From positions 803,900-867,899 of the forward strand of contig NZ_JACHGW010000003.1 in the NCBI RefSeq assembly GCF_014202505.1: a stretch of DNA of 64,000 nt, in the 5' to 3' direction. The translations under genes were made by a program, and so were the position numbers. This DNA comes from Armatimonas rosea. Lineage in GTDB: Bacteria > Armatimonadota > Armatimonadia > Armatimonadales > Armatimonadaceae. Below are positions 1 through 7,434 of this stretch, one piece after another. The notes beneath the pieces were generated by a model, which ran no database searches, was not told the DNA's origin, and saw only the letters and a program-made list of their open reading frames with translations. Positions within the stretch are counted from its first letter, which is position 1, and every line of letters begins with the position of its first letter.

Positions 1-370
1 TGATGGGCCACGCGGACTCGGGGTCCCCAATGGTCAGGGTCGAGGCACCGATACGCAGGATATCCATGCCCTCGGCGTGTGGGGCGCAGGCACGTAGCGT
101 CGCCAGAGTTGCCTCCGGGAGCTCGCGTGCGGCGGACATCTCTGCCAGGAGCGCATCGTACTCCGCCCGGTTGGGAAGCTTGCCATGCCAGAGAAGATAA
201 CAAACCTCCTCGAACGTGACCGTGCCAGAGAGTTCGCTGATATCGTAGCCACGGAGCGTCAGCTTCCCATTTTTTCCATCGACTTCCGCGATCTGGGTCT
301 TGGCTGCAACAACGCCTTTAAGCCCGTCGTAGATCGTGGGTTCTGGGGTCTGGGTTTCGGGGGAACTCAT
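1..370 (-). CDS. gltA: citrate synthase, N-terminal part (cut by window start)
   Basis: Reading down from the ATG at 368-370 gives an open frame of 123 codons that leaves the window without a stop. It starts MSSPETQTPEPTIYDGLKG, then continues VVAAKTQIAEVDG, LTLRGYDISEL and FEEVCYLLWHGKLPN. This is the N-terminal signature of citrate/2-methylcitrate synthases, where GLxGVVAA and LxYRGYDI precede the all-helical domain. The protein would condense oxaloacetate with acetyl-CoA in the cytosol. The catalytic His and Asp lie outside the window, so citrate and methylcitrate synthase cannot be separated. AAAGGAT, about 14 nt upstream of the ATG, could serve as ribosome binding site. A good sigma70-like promoter precedes it at 410-439. 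Confidence 0.85.
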   Translation of the reverse strand, partial: MSSPETQTPEPTIYDGLKGVVAAKTQIAEVDGKNGKLTLRGYDISELSGTVTFEEVCYLLWHGKLPNRAEYDALLAEMSAARELPEATLATLRACAPHAEGMDILRIGASTLTIGDPESAWPI

Positions 371-409
371 GTTTTGTTAAACAATCCTTTGAATGAAGAT
401 AACCGAGAG

Positions 410-439
410 ATAGTACCCTTCTCTCGTCGTTCTTGTCAA
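410..439 (-). promoter_or_regulatory. sigma70-type promoter of the citrate synthase gene
   Basis: On the minus strand a perfect TTGACA (434-439) is followed after 18 nt by TACTAT (410-415). The ATG of the citrate synthase frame lies about 40 nt downstream, leaving room for a short leader. Seen directly in the sequence; start site not determined. Confidence 0.65.
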
Positions 440-451
440 CGTCGTAAACCT

Positions 452-477
452 GCCAGGAGTTCGCGAAAACTCCTGGC
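452..477 (-). terminator. hairpin after the beta-propeller gene, possible terminator
   Basis: A perfect 10-bp stem (GCCAGGAGTT / AACTCCTGGC) with a 6-nt loop lies just after the stop codon at 486 of the minus-strand gene. Only a short TTT follows after a gap, so it is a weak intrinsic terminator at best. Confidence 0.4.
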
Positions 478-485
478 TGGAGCAA

Positions 486-1688
486 CTACTTTGCCTTGGC
501 CGGGGACCAGACCAGCGAGCCCGCCTTCCCCACGCCCTTGGTGAGGTTGGTCGGGGTCTCGGCTCCCCCGGTCGGGATCACCAGTAGCTCACCGCCCGAG
601 ACATAGGCCAGCGAGCCGCTATCGGGGGACCAGCCCACCGACGTGACCGGGGTCTCGGTGAGGCGCTGGGGCTGCTCTTGCTGGCTGAGGCTCCCGACAA
701 AGAGCCCGGTGGGGGTTCCTGCAGGGCCATCTGCCACCGCGATCGCCACGAGCTGATTGTTTGGCGCGACCGAGAAGCTTGTCGGGGCAAAGGGGAGCGG
801 CACGACCCCGGAGGGCTTGAAGCCGGAGTCGAAGTGCACGAGGAAGGACTGGCCCTCCATCGCCTCGCTCTGGTCCGCCAGCATCTTGAAGAGCCCGCCA
901 AGGGCACCGCGGGCCTCGTCTTTTTTGTCCTCGGCAGGGGGTTGGAGCTGGATCGCCTCTTTGAGCGGGGAGCCGCCGTTGAAGAGCACCACAAAGCTCC
1001 CATCGCTGAGTGCCTGGAACTTGAGCTCATGAGCCGAGCCTAGGAGGGCGAGGGTCTTGTCTTGCTTCAGGTAGACCGCCAGGATCTGGGTGCGCTCCTG
1101 TTTGACCGCCGCGAGGATGATCTCACCGTCCTTCGACGTGGCAAACTGGCTGATCCCGCCCTCGGCAAAGAGCATCTCCAGGTTGAGGTCATCGCGCTTG
1201 CCCTCGACCGTCGGGAAGATCGCATCGGTATCGGAGGCATCTTTTGCCGTGCTTCCCACCTTGCCGCTATCGAGAAAGAAGATCTTGCCCTCCCCTCGAA
1301 ACTGCGGAAACTCCTTGGTGGACTGGGTCGTGGTCAGGGCGATGAGCTTTCGTCCGGGGGCCGCCTCGGTCAGGCAGACCTGTCGGACACTGCTCTCGCC
1401 GCGCTCTGCCGTGAAGGTGAGGTGCTGGCCGTCTTGGGAGAAGTCCAGCTCCGCCTCGCGGGCCTTGTCGTTGCTCAGGCGCTCCGTGGCACCGGTCTTG
1501 GGGTCGGCGAGGTAGATATCGGTCTGGCCGTCTTTTTCCCAGGTAAAGGCCAGCTTGCCTGCGGTGCTAGGAACCGCCGCAAAGGGGAGGGGAAAGCCCT
1601 TAGAGCCCCAGTAGGCCAGCCCCCCGAAGGTGCCCACGGCCATGAGGGCAAGGAGAAAATTGCGAAACGTGAAGATCTTTGGACGCAT
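486..1688 (-). CDS. membrane-anchored beta-propeller (PD40/TolB-like) protein
   Basis: 400 aa. Residues 10-30 form one hydrophobic segment (FLLALMAVGTFGGLAYWG) acting as an N-terminal anchor or uncleaved signal. The rest is periplasmic in character and has repeats typical of WD40-like PD40 propellers: FTWEKDGQTDIYLADPKTG, LDFSQDGQHLTFTA, VGWSPDSGSLAYVSGG and a final GSLVWSPAKAK. TolB-like propellers bind protein partners or peptidoglycan-associated proteins; no Tol-Pal genes are nearby, so no specific role is assigned. The DUF2231 gene ends 5 nt upstream on the same strand, so the two are probably co-transcribed. Confidence 0.6.
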   Translation of the reverse strand: MRPKIFTFRNFLLALMAVGTFGGLAYWGSKGFPLPFAAVPSTAGKLAFTWEKDGQTDIYLADPKTGATERLSNDKAREAELDFSQDGQHLTFTAERGESSVRQVCLTEAAPGRKLIALTTTQSTKEFPQFRGEGKIFFLDSGKVGSTAKDASDTDAIFPTVEGKRDDLNLEMLFAEGGISQFATSKDGEIILAAVKQERTQILAVYLKQDKTLALLGSAHELKFQALSDGSFVVLFNGGSPLKEAIQLQPPAEDKKDEARGALGGLFKMLADQSEAMEGQSFLVHFDSGFKPSGVVPLPFAPTSFSVAPNNQLVAIAVADGPAGTPTGLFVGSLSQQEQPQRLTETPVTSVGWSPDSGSLAYVSGGELLVIPTGGAETPTNLTKGVGKAGSLVWSPAKAK

Positions 1689-1693
1689 AAAAT

Positions 1694-2155
1694 TTAATAT
1701 CCTCGGGCGACATAGCCACCCAGAAACCCGGTGTAGCCCATCGTGGCTGCCGCCAGGACAACTAGAAAGAGATAGATTAGGTAGTGCCCCTGGCCCTTAC
1801 GATCCTGCATGCTCCGCGAGCTCCCAAAGTCGGAGGTCAGCACGCGCCAGATCAGGAGCGCGAGCAGAAGGCTGGAGCCTGCTAAGGCGACATTGCGGTG
1901 GGAGAGCAGGTGCTCGGCCTCCCACTTATCGGCCTTGAACCAGCCTAGCTGGCCCCAGAGGCCCGAGAGAACGGCAGGGACGGAGAGGGCGACAGCCACT
2001 ACCAGCGACCAGAAGCCGACCGTGCGCCACTCCTTTTTTCCAAAGAGCTTGCTACCCAGATCAAAGGCAGCGGAGACAAGAGCAAGAGCGAGGGCAAAAT
2101 GAATGGTGGCACCATGGAGGTGCTGCCAGAGTTTAATGGGGTCTTCCTGAGGCAT
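1694..2155 (-). CDS. DUF2231-type four-helix membrane protein
   Basis: 153 aa from the ATG at 2155 (MPQEDPIKLWQHLHGATIHF); an upstream ATG at 2173 adds six residues but has no visible ribosome binding site. Four hydrophobic segments are visible: HFALALALVSAAFDL, VGFWSLVVAVALSVPAVLSG, LAGSSLLLALLIWRVL and HYLIYLFLVVLAAATMGYTG. The early HGATIHFALAL and the end GYTGFLGGYVARGY match the DUF2231 family of small inner-membrane proteins, where an N-terminal His is common. Family function is unknown. It sits 5 nt before the beta-propeller gene and is divergent from prfB. Confidence 0.6.
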   Translation of the reverse strand: MPQEDPIKLWQHLHGATIHFALALALVSAAFDLGSKLFGKKEWRTVGFWSLVVAVALSVPAVLSGLWGQLGWFKADKWEAEHLLSHRNVALAGSSLLLALLIWRVLTSDFGSSRSMQDRKGQGHYLIYLFLVVLAAATMGYTGFLGGYVARGY

Positions 2156-2182
2156 AACCCTTACATGATACAATAAGCGCAG

Positions 2183-2210
2183 ACGGGTCGCCGCAATCTC
2201 GGCGACCCGT
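2183..2210. promoter_or_regulatory. perfect 11-bp hairpin between DUF2231 gene and prfB
   Basis: ACGGGTCGCCG (2183-2193), a 6-nt loop, then CGGCGACCCGT (2200-2210). It lies between divergent genes, 25 nt before the prfB ATG, so it is not a gene-end terminator. It could be part of the prfB leader or a protein-binding dyad. No U-tract follows. Confidence 0.45.
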
Positions 2211-2234
2211 ACTTTCGTCTAATGGTGAAACTAT

Positions 2235-3378
2235 ATGCTGGCGGATGTATCCAAAGATTTAAGCCTGCTTGCGGAGCGCCTCGACGATATCGGGAGGCAT
2301 CTTTGACCTTCCGCGTCGAAACAAAGAAATAGCACAGCTGGAGGCTCTCGCTGGAGAGCCGACACTCTGGGACGATGTGGCGCGCGCCCAGAAGACCATG
2401 CAGGCCCTCGCAAAAGCAAAAGAGGAGGTACTGCCGTACTTAGAGCTAAGGCGCAAGCTGGACGATGCGCTGGTTCTGATCGAGATGGCGGAGTCCGACG
2501 ACGACCCTGAGGCCTATGAGCCCGAGGTGCGCGCGGAGGTACTGTCGATCGGGGCGGGGATGGAGAAGGTGGAGAACGCTACCTTGCTCGCCGGTCCCTA
2601 CGATGCCCACGATGCCATCCTGGAGATCAAGCCCGGAGCGGGCGGCACCGAGGCCTGTGACTGGGCCGCGATGCTCCTGCGAATGTACCTGCGCTGGGCG
2701 GAGGCCAATGGCTTCCAGGCGGAGGTCAATGAGGAGCTTCCGGGAGAGGTCGCGGGGATCTCGTCGGCGACCGTGTTCATCACGGGGCGCAATGCCTACG
2801 GGATGCTACGCTCCGAGCACGGGGTCCATCGCTTGGTTCGTATCTCGCCCTTCAATGCCAATGGCAAGCGCCAGACGAGCTTCGCAGCGGTCGAGGTGCT
2901 CCCGGCAATCGAGGACGATAGCGAGCTGGTGATCGACGACAAAGAGCTTCGGATCGATACCTACCGCTCCAGTGGAGCAGGGGGCCAGCACGTCAATAAG
3001 ACCAGTAGCGCGATTCGGATCACGCACCTGCCGACCAATATTGTGGTGACCTGCCAAGACCAGCGCAGCCAGCTACAAAACAAAGAGGTGGCGATGCGTG
3101 TCCTAAGAGCAAAGCTTGCAGAGCTAGAGGCGCGCAAGTTCGACCAGAAGATGGCGGACCTGCGCGGCGACCAGCAGCGAATCGAGTGGGGAAGCCAGAT
3201 CCGTAGCTATGTCTTTCAGCCCTACACGCAGGTCACCGATCTTCGGAGCCGCGTCAAGGTGAGCGATGTCAACGGGATCATGGACGGTAACCTGGAGCCG
3301 CTACAGCTAGGCTACTTGCGCTGGTTTGCAGGAAAAGGTGCGGCAGGAGAAGCAACCGATGGAGACGACGAGATTTAG
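2235..3378 (+). CDS. prfB: peptide chain release factor 2 (programmed +1 frameshift)
   Basis: RF2 recognises UGA and UAA in the ribosomal A site and triggers peptide release. The zero frame starts at ATG 2235 and reads 23 codons (MLADVSKDLSLLAERLDDI then GRHL) to an in-frame TGA at 2304-2306. Shifting +1 at CTT-TGA-C continues as DLPRRNKEIAQ to the stop at 3378, giving a 380-aa protein, the usual RF2 length. In full-protein numbering the stop-codon-reading SPF tripeptide is at 204-206 and GGQ (SSGAGGQHVNKTSS) at 249-251, within one residue of E. coli RF2. The gene is joined as 2235-2303 plus 2305-3378. A conventional single-frame reading from an internal TTG at 2269 would give a wrong N-terminus. 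The next gene overlaps its 3' end by 20 nt. Confidence 0.95.
2292..2307 (+). promoter_or_regulatory. RF2 programmed frameshift site
   Basis: The order is GGGAGG (2292-2297), three spacer bases CAT, CTT (2301-2303), TGA (2304-2306) and C. The E. coli prfB site has the same layout: a Shine-Dalgarno-like hexamer 3 nt before CUU-UGA-C. When RF2 is scarce the ribosome pauses at the poor-context UGA and slips +1, so RF2 controls its own synthesis. Confidence 0.93.
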
Positions 3379-3982
3379 ATTTCTAGTACTTGCAGCCCTC
3401 GCACTGGGAGGCCTTGGCCTCCCCGTGCAGGCACAGCCGTCGGAGAAGACCGCCATTCGCCTCGGGGAGGCGGAGGCCGGTAACCTAGTCGCCGATGCCG
3501 TTCGTCAGAGTGTTGGGGCCGAGATTGCATTGGTGCCCGCCGCTGCCTTCAAGGGGAGCAAGGCGCTCTCCCCCGAGGCCGCCACGGCGCTACTAGACCC
3601 CGCTACGGATGAGATTGTGGTGCTGAGCATCCGGGGAAGCCAGCTCAAAGACGCTCTGGAGCGCTCGGTGTCGTTTGCGGGCACCCCCTTCGCGGGCTTT
3701 CTGCAAGTGTCGGGCCTGACGTTCCAGTACAATGGCAGCTTCGATGTGGGGGAGCGCGTGGTGAAGATCACGGTGGGGGGAGCCCCGCTCGATCCGAAAA
3801 AGACCTACAAGCTCGCCACCACCAAGCCCCTCGCCGACGGCCAGCAGGGCTACTTCCAGATCTGGAAAAAAGACCAGATTGTGGCTGGCGGCAAGACCGT
3901 CACCCTCGCCGAAGCGATGCGCGCACTCCCCGCAGGCACGAGCGCCAAGGTCGAAGGGCGCATCGTCCGCGTAGACAAGTAG
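3359..3982 (+). CDS. secreted 5'-nucleotidase C-terminal-domain protein
   Basis: 207 aa from ATG 3359 (METTRFRFLVLAALALGG), preceded by AGGAGA; the start lies inside the end of prfB. A Sec signal peptide ends near GLPVQAQ. The body (RLGEAEAGNLVADAVRQ, IVVLSIRGSQLKDALERSV, FLQVSGLTFQYN, KTYKLATTKPLADG) matches the 5_nucleotid_C domain that binds the nucleotide in UshA-type 5'-nucleotidases. The N-terminal metallophosphatase domain with its metal ligands is absent, so this is a stand-alone substrate-binding-type domain. An enzymatic role is doubtful. Confidence 0.75.
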   Translation: METTRFRFLVLAALALGGLGLPVQAQPSEKTAIRLGEAEAGNLVADAVRQSVGAEIALVPAAAFKGSKALSPEAATALLDPATDEIVVLSIRGSQLKDALERSVSFAGTPFAGFLQVSGLTFQYNGSFDVGERVVKITVGGAPLDPKKTYKLATTKPLADGQQGYFQIWKKDQIVAGGKTVTLAEAMRALPAGTSAKVEGRIVRVDK

Positions 3983-3985
3983 CGC

Positions 3986-4534
3986 CTAGCCGAGAGTCTT
4001 GTTGAGGTTGTCCAGCACGCGCCTAAGATAGCCGCGTGTGGACGCCACTTCCTGCATGCCATCGAGAGCGGTCTGTACATCGCCGGCATCGTAGGCCAAA
4101 AAGAGCTCCCCGAGCCGTGCCCTGAGCGCGTCGTAGGCTTCCGAGAACTCCACGCGTGCGGCTTCTAAGCTACTGCGCTGACTCTCATCGCCATCCTGGA
4201 ACTCCATCAGGGCCTCTTGTAGCTCCATGACCGTGGCGAAGAGCTCCTTGGGGGGCTTGGCATCGCGCATCTCACCCAGCTTGACACTGCGCTCTCGGCG
4301 GAGAAGATACTCGGCGCGGGAGAAGGGATCGCGGAGCGTGCGGTAGGCATCGTTGACTAGCGCGGTGGAGGTCAGGGCATCGTCTTGTGTGGCCGTGTCG
4401 GCTGCGGCAAAACGGTCCGGGTGGAAGCGGCGAGAGAGCATGCGAAACTGGGTCGCAAGTTGCTCATCGCTGGCCGCCGCCCCCACGCCGAGAATCTCGA
4501 GGTAGGAGGCGGTCGGGTCCAGAAACTCAGACAT
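3986..4534 (-). CDS. hscB: HscB-type J-domain co-chaperone for Fe-S assembly
   Basis: 182 aa from ATG 4534; a GTG at 4540 would add two residues. The N-terminal J-domain has YLEILGVG, SRRFHPDRF with the HPD tripeptide at residues 38-40, and LVNDAYRTLRDPFSRAEYLL. The C-terminal half (ELQEALMEFQ, ARLGELFLAYDAGDVQTAL) is the helical IscU-binding domain of HscB. HscB delivers IscU to the Hsp70 HscA and stimulates its ATPase. It closes the isc operon, 6 nt after the iscA stop. No hscA or ferredoxin gene follows in the operon. Confidence 0.9.
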   Translation of the reverse strand: MSEFLDPTASYLEILGVGAAASDEQLATQFRMLSRRFHPDRFAAADTATQDDALTSTALVNDAYRTLRDPFSRAEYLLRRERSVKLGEMRDAKPPKELFATVMELQEALMEFQDGDESQRSSLEAARVEFSEAYDALRARLGELFLAYDAGDVQTALDGMQEVASTRGYLRRVLDNLNKTLG

Positions 4535-4546
4535 GGTCACGCGAGG

Positions 4547-4906
4547 TTACTTGGCGGTGAAGCTGGTGCCACAGCCGCAGGAGCGCACGGCCTGGGGGTT
4601 GTCGAAGACGAAGCCGCCCTCCATCAGGTTCTTGATGTTGTAGTCCAGGGTCGTGTCTTTGAGGAACTTGGCGCTCTTGATGTCCACCACCACCCCGAGA
4701 TCGGCCTGCTGGTAGAGCAGATCGAACTCCGGGTCAGGGTTGGCCTCAAAGTCGATGACATAGGAGAGCCCCGAGCAGCCGCCGCCTCGCACGCCAAGGC
4801 GCAGGAAGGCTTCTTCCTTACCTGCCTTCTTGGCCTGGCGCTTCACCGCGGTAATCGCTGCCGGGGTTAAGGTCACAATGGGTTCGGTTGTCGGGATCGT
4901 TTCCAT
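4547..4906 (-). CDS. iscA: A-type Fe-S carrier protein
   Basis: 119 aa, the usual size of IscA/ErpA/SufA proteins. The three cluster-binding cysteines are visible: C44 in RGGGCSGLSYV and C110/C112 in SCGCGTSF. A-type carriers accept clusters from the IscU scaffold and pass them to apoproteins. Position between iscU and hscB argues for IscA, although sequence alone does not exclude ErpA. Confidence 0.9.
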   Translation of the reverse strand: METIPTTEPIVTLTPAAITAVKRQAKKAGKEEAFLRLGVRGGGCSGLSYVIDFEANPDPEFDLLYQQADLGVVVDIKSAKFLKDTTLDYNIKNLMEGGFVFDNPQAVRSCGCGTSFTAK

Positions 4907-4935
4907 TTTTCTTCTCCGCCGATTGAGATCAGCGT

Positions 4936-5328
4936 TTACTTGATCGACAGTGCTTGCTTGGCCTTGTAGTCCTCGATCGCCGCCTTAATGGCGTCCTCGG
5001 CGAGCACGGAGCAGTGGATCTTCACGGGGGGAAGCGCGAGCTCCTGGACAATCTGGGCGTTGCTGATAGACATCGCCTCTTCTAGGGTCTTGCCCTTTAC
5101 CAGCTCGGTGGCGAGGCTGGAGCTGGCGATCGCGGAGCCACAGCCGAAGGTCTTGAACTTGGCGTCCTCGATAATCCCCTCGGGGCTGATCTTGAGCTGG
5201 AGCTTCATGACATCGCCGCACTCCGGTGCGCCCACGATCCCCGTGCCGACGTCTTCCGCGTTCTTGTCAAACGAGCCCACGTTGCGCGGGTTCTCGTAGT
5301 GGTCGATAACTTTCTCAGAGTATGCCAT
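4936..5328 (-). CDS. iscU: Fe-S cluster scaffold protein IscU
   Basis: 130 aa, full length. The scaffold ligands are present: C37 with D39 (GAPECGDVM), C63 (TFGCGSAIASSS) and C106 (KIHCSVLAED). The LPPVK peptide at residues 99-103 is the site that the Hsp70 HscA recognises in IscU proteins, which fits the hscB gene two positions downstream. IscU assembles 2Fe-2S and 4Fe-4S clusters using sulfur from IscS. Confidence 0.95.
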   Translation of the reverse strand: MAYSEKVIDHYENPRNVGSFDKNAEDVGTGIVGAPECGDVMKLQLKISPEGIIEDAKFKTFGCGSAIASSSLATELVKGKTLEEAMSISNAQIVQELALPPVKIHCSVLAEDAIKAAIEDYKAKQALSIK

Positions 5329-5383
5329 TGTATTAATTCCTTGTAATGTTCCCCCATCGGACGGGGGCTAGGGGGTGGGCAGG

Positions 5384-6604
5384 CTAGTGCGCGTTCCACT
5401 TCACGGTCGAGAGGTCGACGCCTTCGAGGTGCAGCTCCCAGAGGGGGCTCATCTCACGCAGGCGGCTGACCTCGCTGATCACCTTTCGCGCGACCCAGTC
5501 CACTTCTTCCTCGGTCGTGAAGCGGCCAAAGCCAAAGCGCAGGGAGCTATGGGCCAGCTCATCGCCCAGGCCCATGGCCTTGAGGACATAGCTGGGCTCC
5601 AGAGAGGCCGATGTACACGCGGAGCCGGAGCTCAGTGCGACATCCTTGAGGCCCATTAGAAGGCTCTCGCCCTCGACAAACTCGAAGCTGATATTGAGGT
5701 TGCCGGGGAGGCGCTGGGTGGCGTGGCCGTTGATGTAGCAGCTATCGCAGGCATCCATGATGGTCTGTGCCATGCGGTCGCGCAGTGCGGTGAGGCGTGT
5801 GATCTCACTCTCCATCTCCTCCATCAGTAGCTCGGCGGCCTTTCCAAAACCGACAATGCCGGGGACATTGAGCGTCCCCGAGCGGAAGCCACGCTCGTGG
5901 CCGCCGCCGTCGATCTGGGCCGTCAGCTTCACGCGGGGGTTGCGGCGGCGAACATAGAGCGCACCGATTCCCTTGGGGCCGTAGATCTTGTGCGCCGTGA
6001 ACGAGAGCAGGTCGATATGCAGGTCATTGACATCGAGCGGGACCTTCCCATAGGCCTGCACCGCATCGGTGTGGAAGAGGACACCCTTCTCGCGGCAGAT
6101 CGCCCCGATCTCCTTCAGGGGCTGAATGACACCGATCTCGTTGTTGGCGGCCATCACCGAGACCAGGATGGTCTTGTCCGTGATCGCGGCCTTGAGCTCG
6201 TCGAGGTCGATCAGACCGTCGGCACCCACCCCGAGGTAGGTCACGGACTTGCCGTCCTTCTCCAGATGCTTGCAGGTGTCTAAGACCGCCTTGTGCTCGG
6301 TGACAACCGTGATGATGTGATCGCCCTTCTCCGCGTACATCTCCGCGACACCTTTAATGGCCAGGTTGTTGGACTCGGTGGCGCCCGACGTGAAGATAAT
6401 CTCCTTGGGGTCTGCCCCGATCACCTTGGCGAGCTGCTCCCGGGCGATATCGATCGCCTCTTCTGCGGCCCAGCCGAAGCTATGGCTGCGCGAGGCGGCG
6501 TTGCCGTAGACCTCGGAGAAGTAGGGCAACATCGCCTCGACCACACGGGGATCGGTGCGCGTGGTGGCATTGTTGTCGAGATAGATGGGTAGTTTGACGC
6601 TCAT
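5384..6604 (-). CDS. iscS: cysteine desulfurase
   Basis: 406 aa, PLP-dependent. YLDNNATTR opens the fold, TSGATESNN binds phosphate, HTDAVQAYG holds the PLP-pairing Asp, K206 in [12 protein letters not shown] forms the Schiff base, and C330 in [14 protein letters not shown] is the mobile-loop persulfide cysteine of group I enzymes. It converts cysteine to alanine and hands sulfur to IscU. It starts 8 nt after the iscR stop and is followed by iscU. Confidence 0.95.
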   Translation of the reverse strand: MSVKLPIYLDNNATTRTDPRVVEAMLPYFSEVYGNAASRSHSFGWAAEEAIDIAREQLAKVIGADPKEIIFTSGATESNNLAIKGVAEMYAEKGDHIITVVTEHKAVLDTCKHLEKDGKSVTYLGVGADGLIDLDELKAAITDKTILVSVMAANNEIGVIQPLKEIGAICREKGVLFHTDAVQAYGKVPLDVNDLHIDLLSFTAHKIYGPKGIGALYVRRRNPRVKLTAQIDGGGHERGFRSGTLNVPGIVGFGKAAELLMEEMESEITRLTALRDRMAQTIMDACDSCYINGHATQRLPGNLNISFEFVEGESLLMGLKDVALSSGSACTSASLEPSYVLKAMGLGDELAHSSLRFGFGRFTTEEEVDWVARKVISEVSRLREMSPLWELHLEGVDLSTVKWNAH

Positions 6605-6612
6605 AGTAGGTT

Positions 6613-7086
6613 TTATTTCTGGGCCTGGGCCATCATCAGTGGCACGGCATTCTCAAATCGTTTCCCGCGCAGTGGCTCCGGGGTGAGGAGCTCGGCCAGG
6701 GTCATCTGGCGCAGGATCTCCGCCATCTGCTCCTGAATGCGGGCAAGGGGGCCGCGCAGGTGGCAGTTGCGTGCCTGCTGACAGCCCGTCAGCCCCGACT
6801 CCTCCCAGCACTGCGCAATGGCCAAGGGGCCGTCGGTTGCCTCCACGATCTCGGCGATCGAGATGCTGGTCGCCTCCCGCCCAAGACGGTAGCCGCCGGT
6901 GGGGCCGGGAACCGAGAGCACGAGGCGGTGCTTGGCGAGGGTCTGCATCACTTTTGCGAGGAGCTCGGCAGGAATCTCATAGCGCTGTGCAATCTCACGA
7001 GGACCGACCAAGCGCTCCGTGCCTTCTGTTGCCAGAAAGCAAAGGGCGAGGAGTGCATAGTCTGTCTTTTTGGTAAACGTAAACAC
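6613..7086 (-). CDS. iscR: Rrf2-family Fe-S regulator, IscR-like
   Basis: 157 aa from GTG 7086 ([16 protein letters not shown]), close to the 162 aa of E. coli IscR. A longer frame from TTG 7173 exists, but that TTG is the first half of a perfect TTGACA -35 box and the extension would place promoter and operator inside the gene, so I reject it. The wHTH covers residues 1-70 ([28 protein letters not shown]). C93, C102 and C108 form C-x8-C-x5-C, as in many cluster-sensing Rrf2 proteins; E. coli IscR has C-x5-C-x5-C. It probably senses cluster supply and represses this operon. Confidence 0.85.
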   Translation of the reverse strand: MFTFTKKTDYALLALCFLATEGTERLVGPREIAQRYEIPAELLAKVMQTLAKHRLVLSVPGPTGGYRLGREATSISIAEIVEATDGPLAIAQCWEESGLTGCQQARNCHLRGPLARIQEQMAEILRQMTLAELLTPEPLRGKRFENAVPLMMAQAQK

Positions 7087-7109
7087 AGGGGGCGAGGTTC
7101 CCGATTTTT

Positions 7110-7133
7110 TTAGTCGCCGACTAATTATGTCGG
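7110..7133 (-). promoter_or_regulatory. overlapping dyads, candidate IscR operator
   Basis: Two overlapping inverted repeats sit between the isc promoter and the iscR start: a perfect 7+1+7 palindrome TTAGTCGCCGACTAA (7110-7124) and CCGAC-N7-GTCGG (7117-7133). Rrf2 regulators bind dyads of this size, and position +5 to +28 relative to the expected transcription start suits autorepression. Inferred, not tested. Confidence 0.55.
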
Positions 7134-7144
7134 TGATTGTCTCT

Positions 7145-7173
7145 ATAGTATCGGCATGCGCAGGATCTGTCAA
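7145..7173 (-). promoter_or_regulatory. isc operon promoter
   Basis: Minus strand: TTGACA (7168-7173), 17-nt spacer, TACTAT (7145-7150). A consensus -35 with ideal spacing, about 59 nt before the iscR GTG. Confidence 0.75.
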
Positions 7174-7219
7174 TATGAAAATAAAACAATTGTTTGAATT
7201 GCGCTGGAAAAGGCCTCTG

Positions 7220-7228
7220 TGTTATAAT
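7220..7228 (+). promoter_or_regulatory. extended -10 promoter for the pilus motor genes
   Basis: TGTTATAAT at 7220-7228 is a consensus TATAAT with the TGn extension. No good -35 is seen at 17 nt, which an extended -10 can tolerate. It lies about 200 nt before pilB, divergent from the isc promoter. Confidence 0.5.
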
Positions 7229-7434
7229 CGGCTATCCTAACCAAACAGGTTCCGGACCCTAACGTTTACTGCGGCGGGAGTAGGTTTGAGAGTTAAAATT
7301 TCAGTGTTGAAACGACACCATTCACACCAGATGAGTAAGCCCGCCACCGCGACCGATCTGCGCTCATTTCGGGATACCGCTGGCATCATTTTCCGTTCCT
7401 TCAAGAACGATCACTTCGGGGAGGGTTAACTCAA
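7229..7434 (+). promoter_or_regulatory. long untranslated leader before pilB
   Basis: About 205 nt separate the putative promoter from the pilB ATG. It contains a small hairpin CGTTC-CTTCAA-GAACG near the end and a strong GGGGAGGG ribosome binding site. A 41-codon frame starting with GTG (7304-7429) runs through it without a visible ribosome binding site; I do not call it as a gene. The function of the leader is unknown. Confidence 0.35.

Noticed and set aside
7087..7173. N-terminal extension of iscR from TTG 7173
   Set aside because: Would include the -35 and -10 boxes and the operator-like dyads; homologues start at the wHTH as from GTG 7086.
7304..7429. 41-codon frame with GTG start before pilB
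   Set aside because: No ribosome binding site, no recognisable protein character; it lies in a leader and stops 5 nt before pilB. Kept only as part of the leader description.
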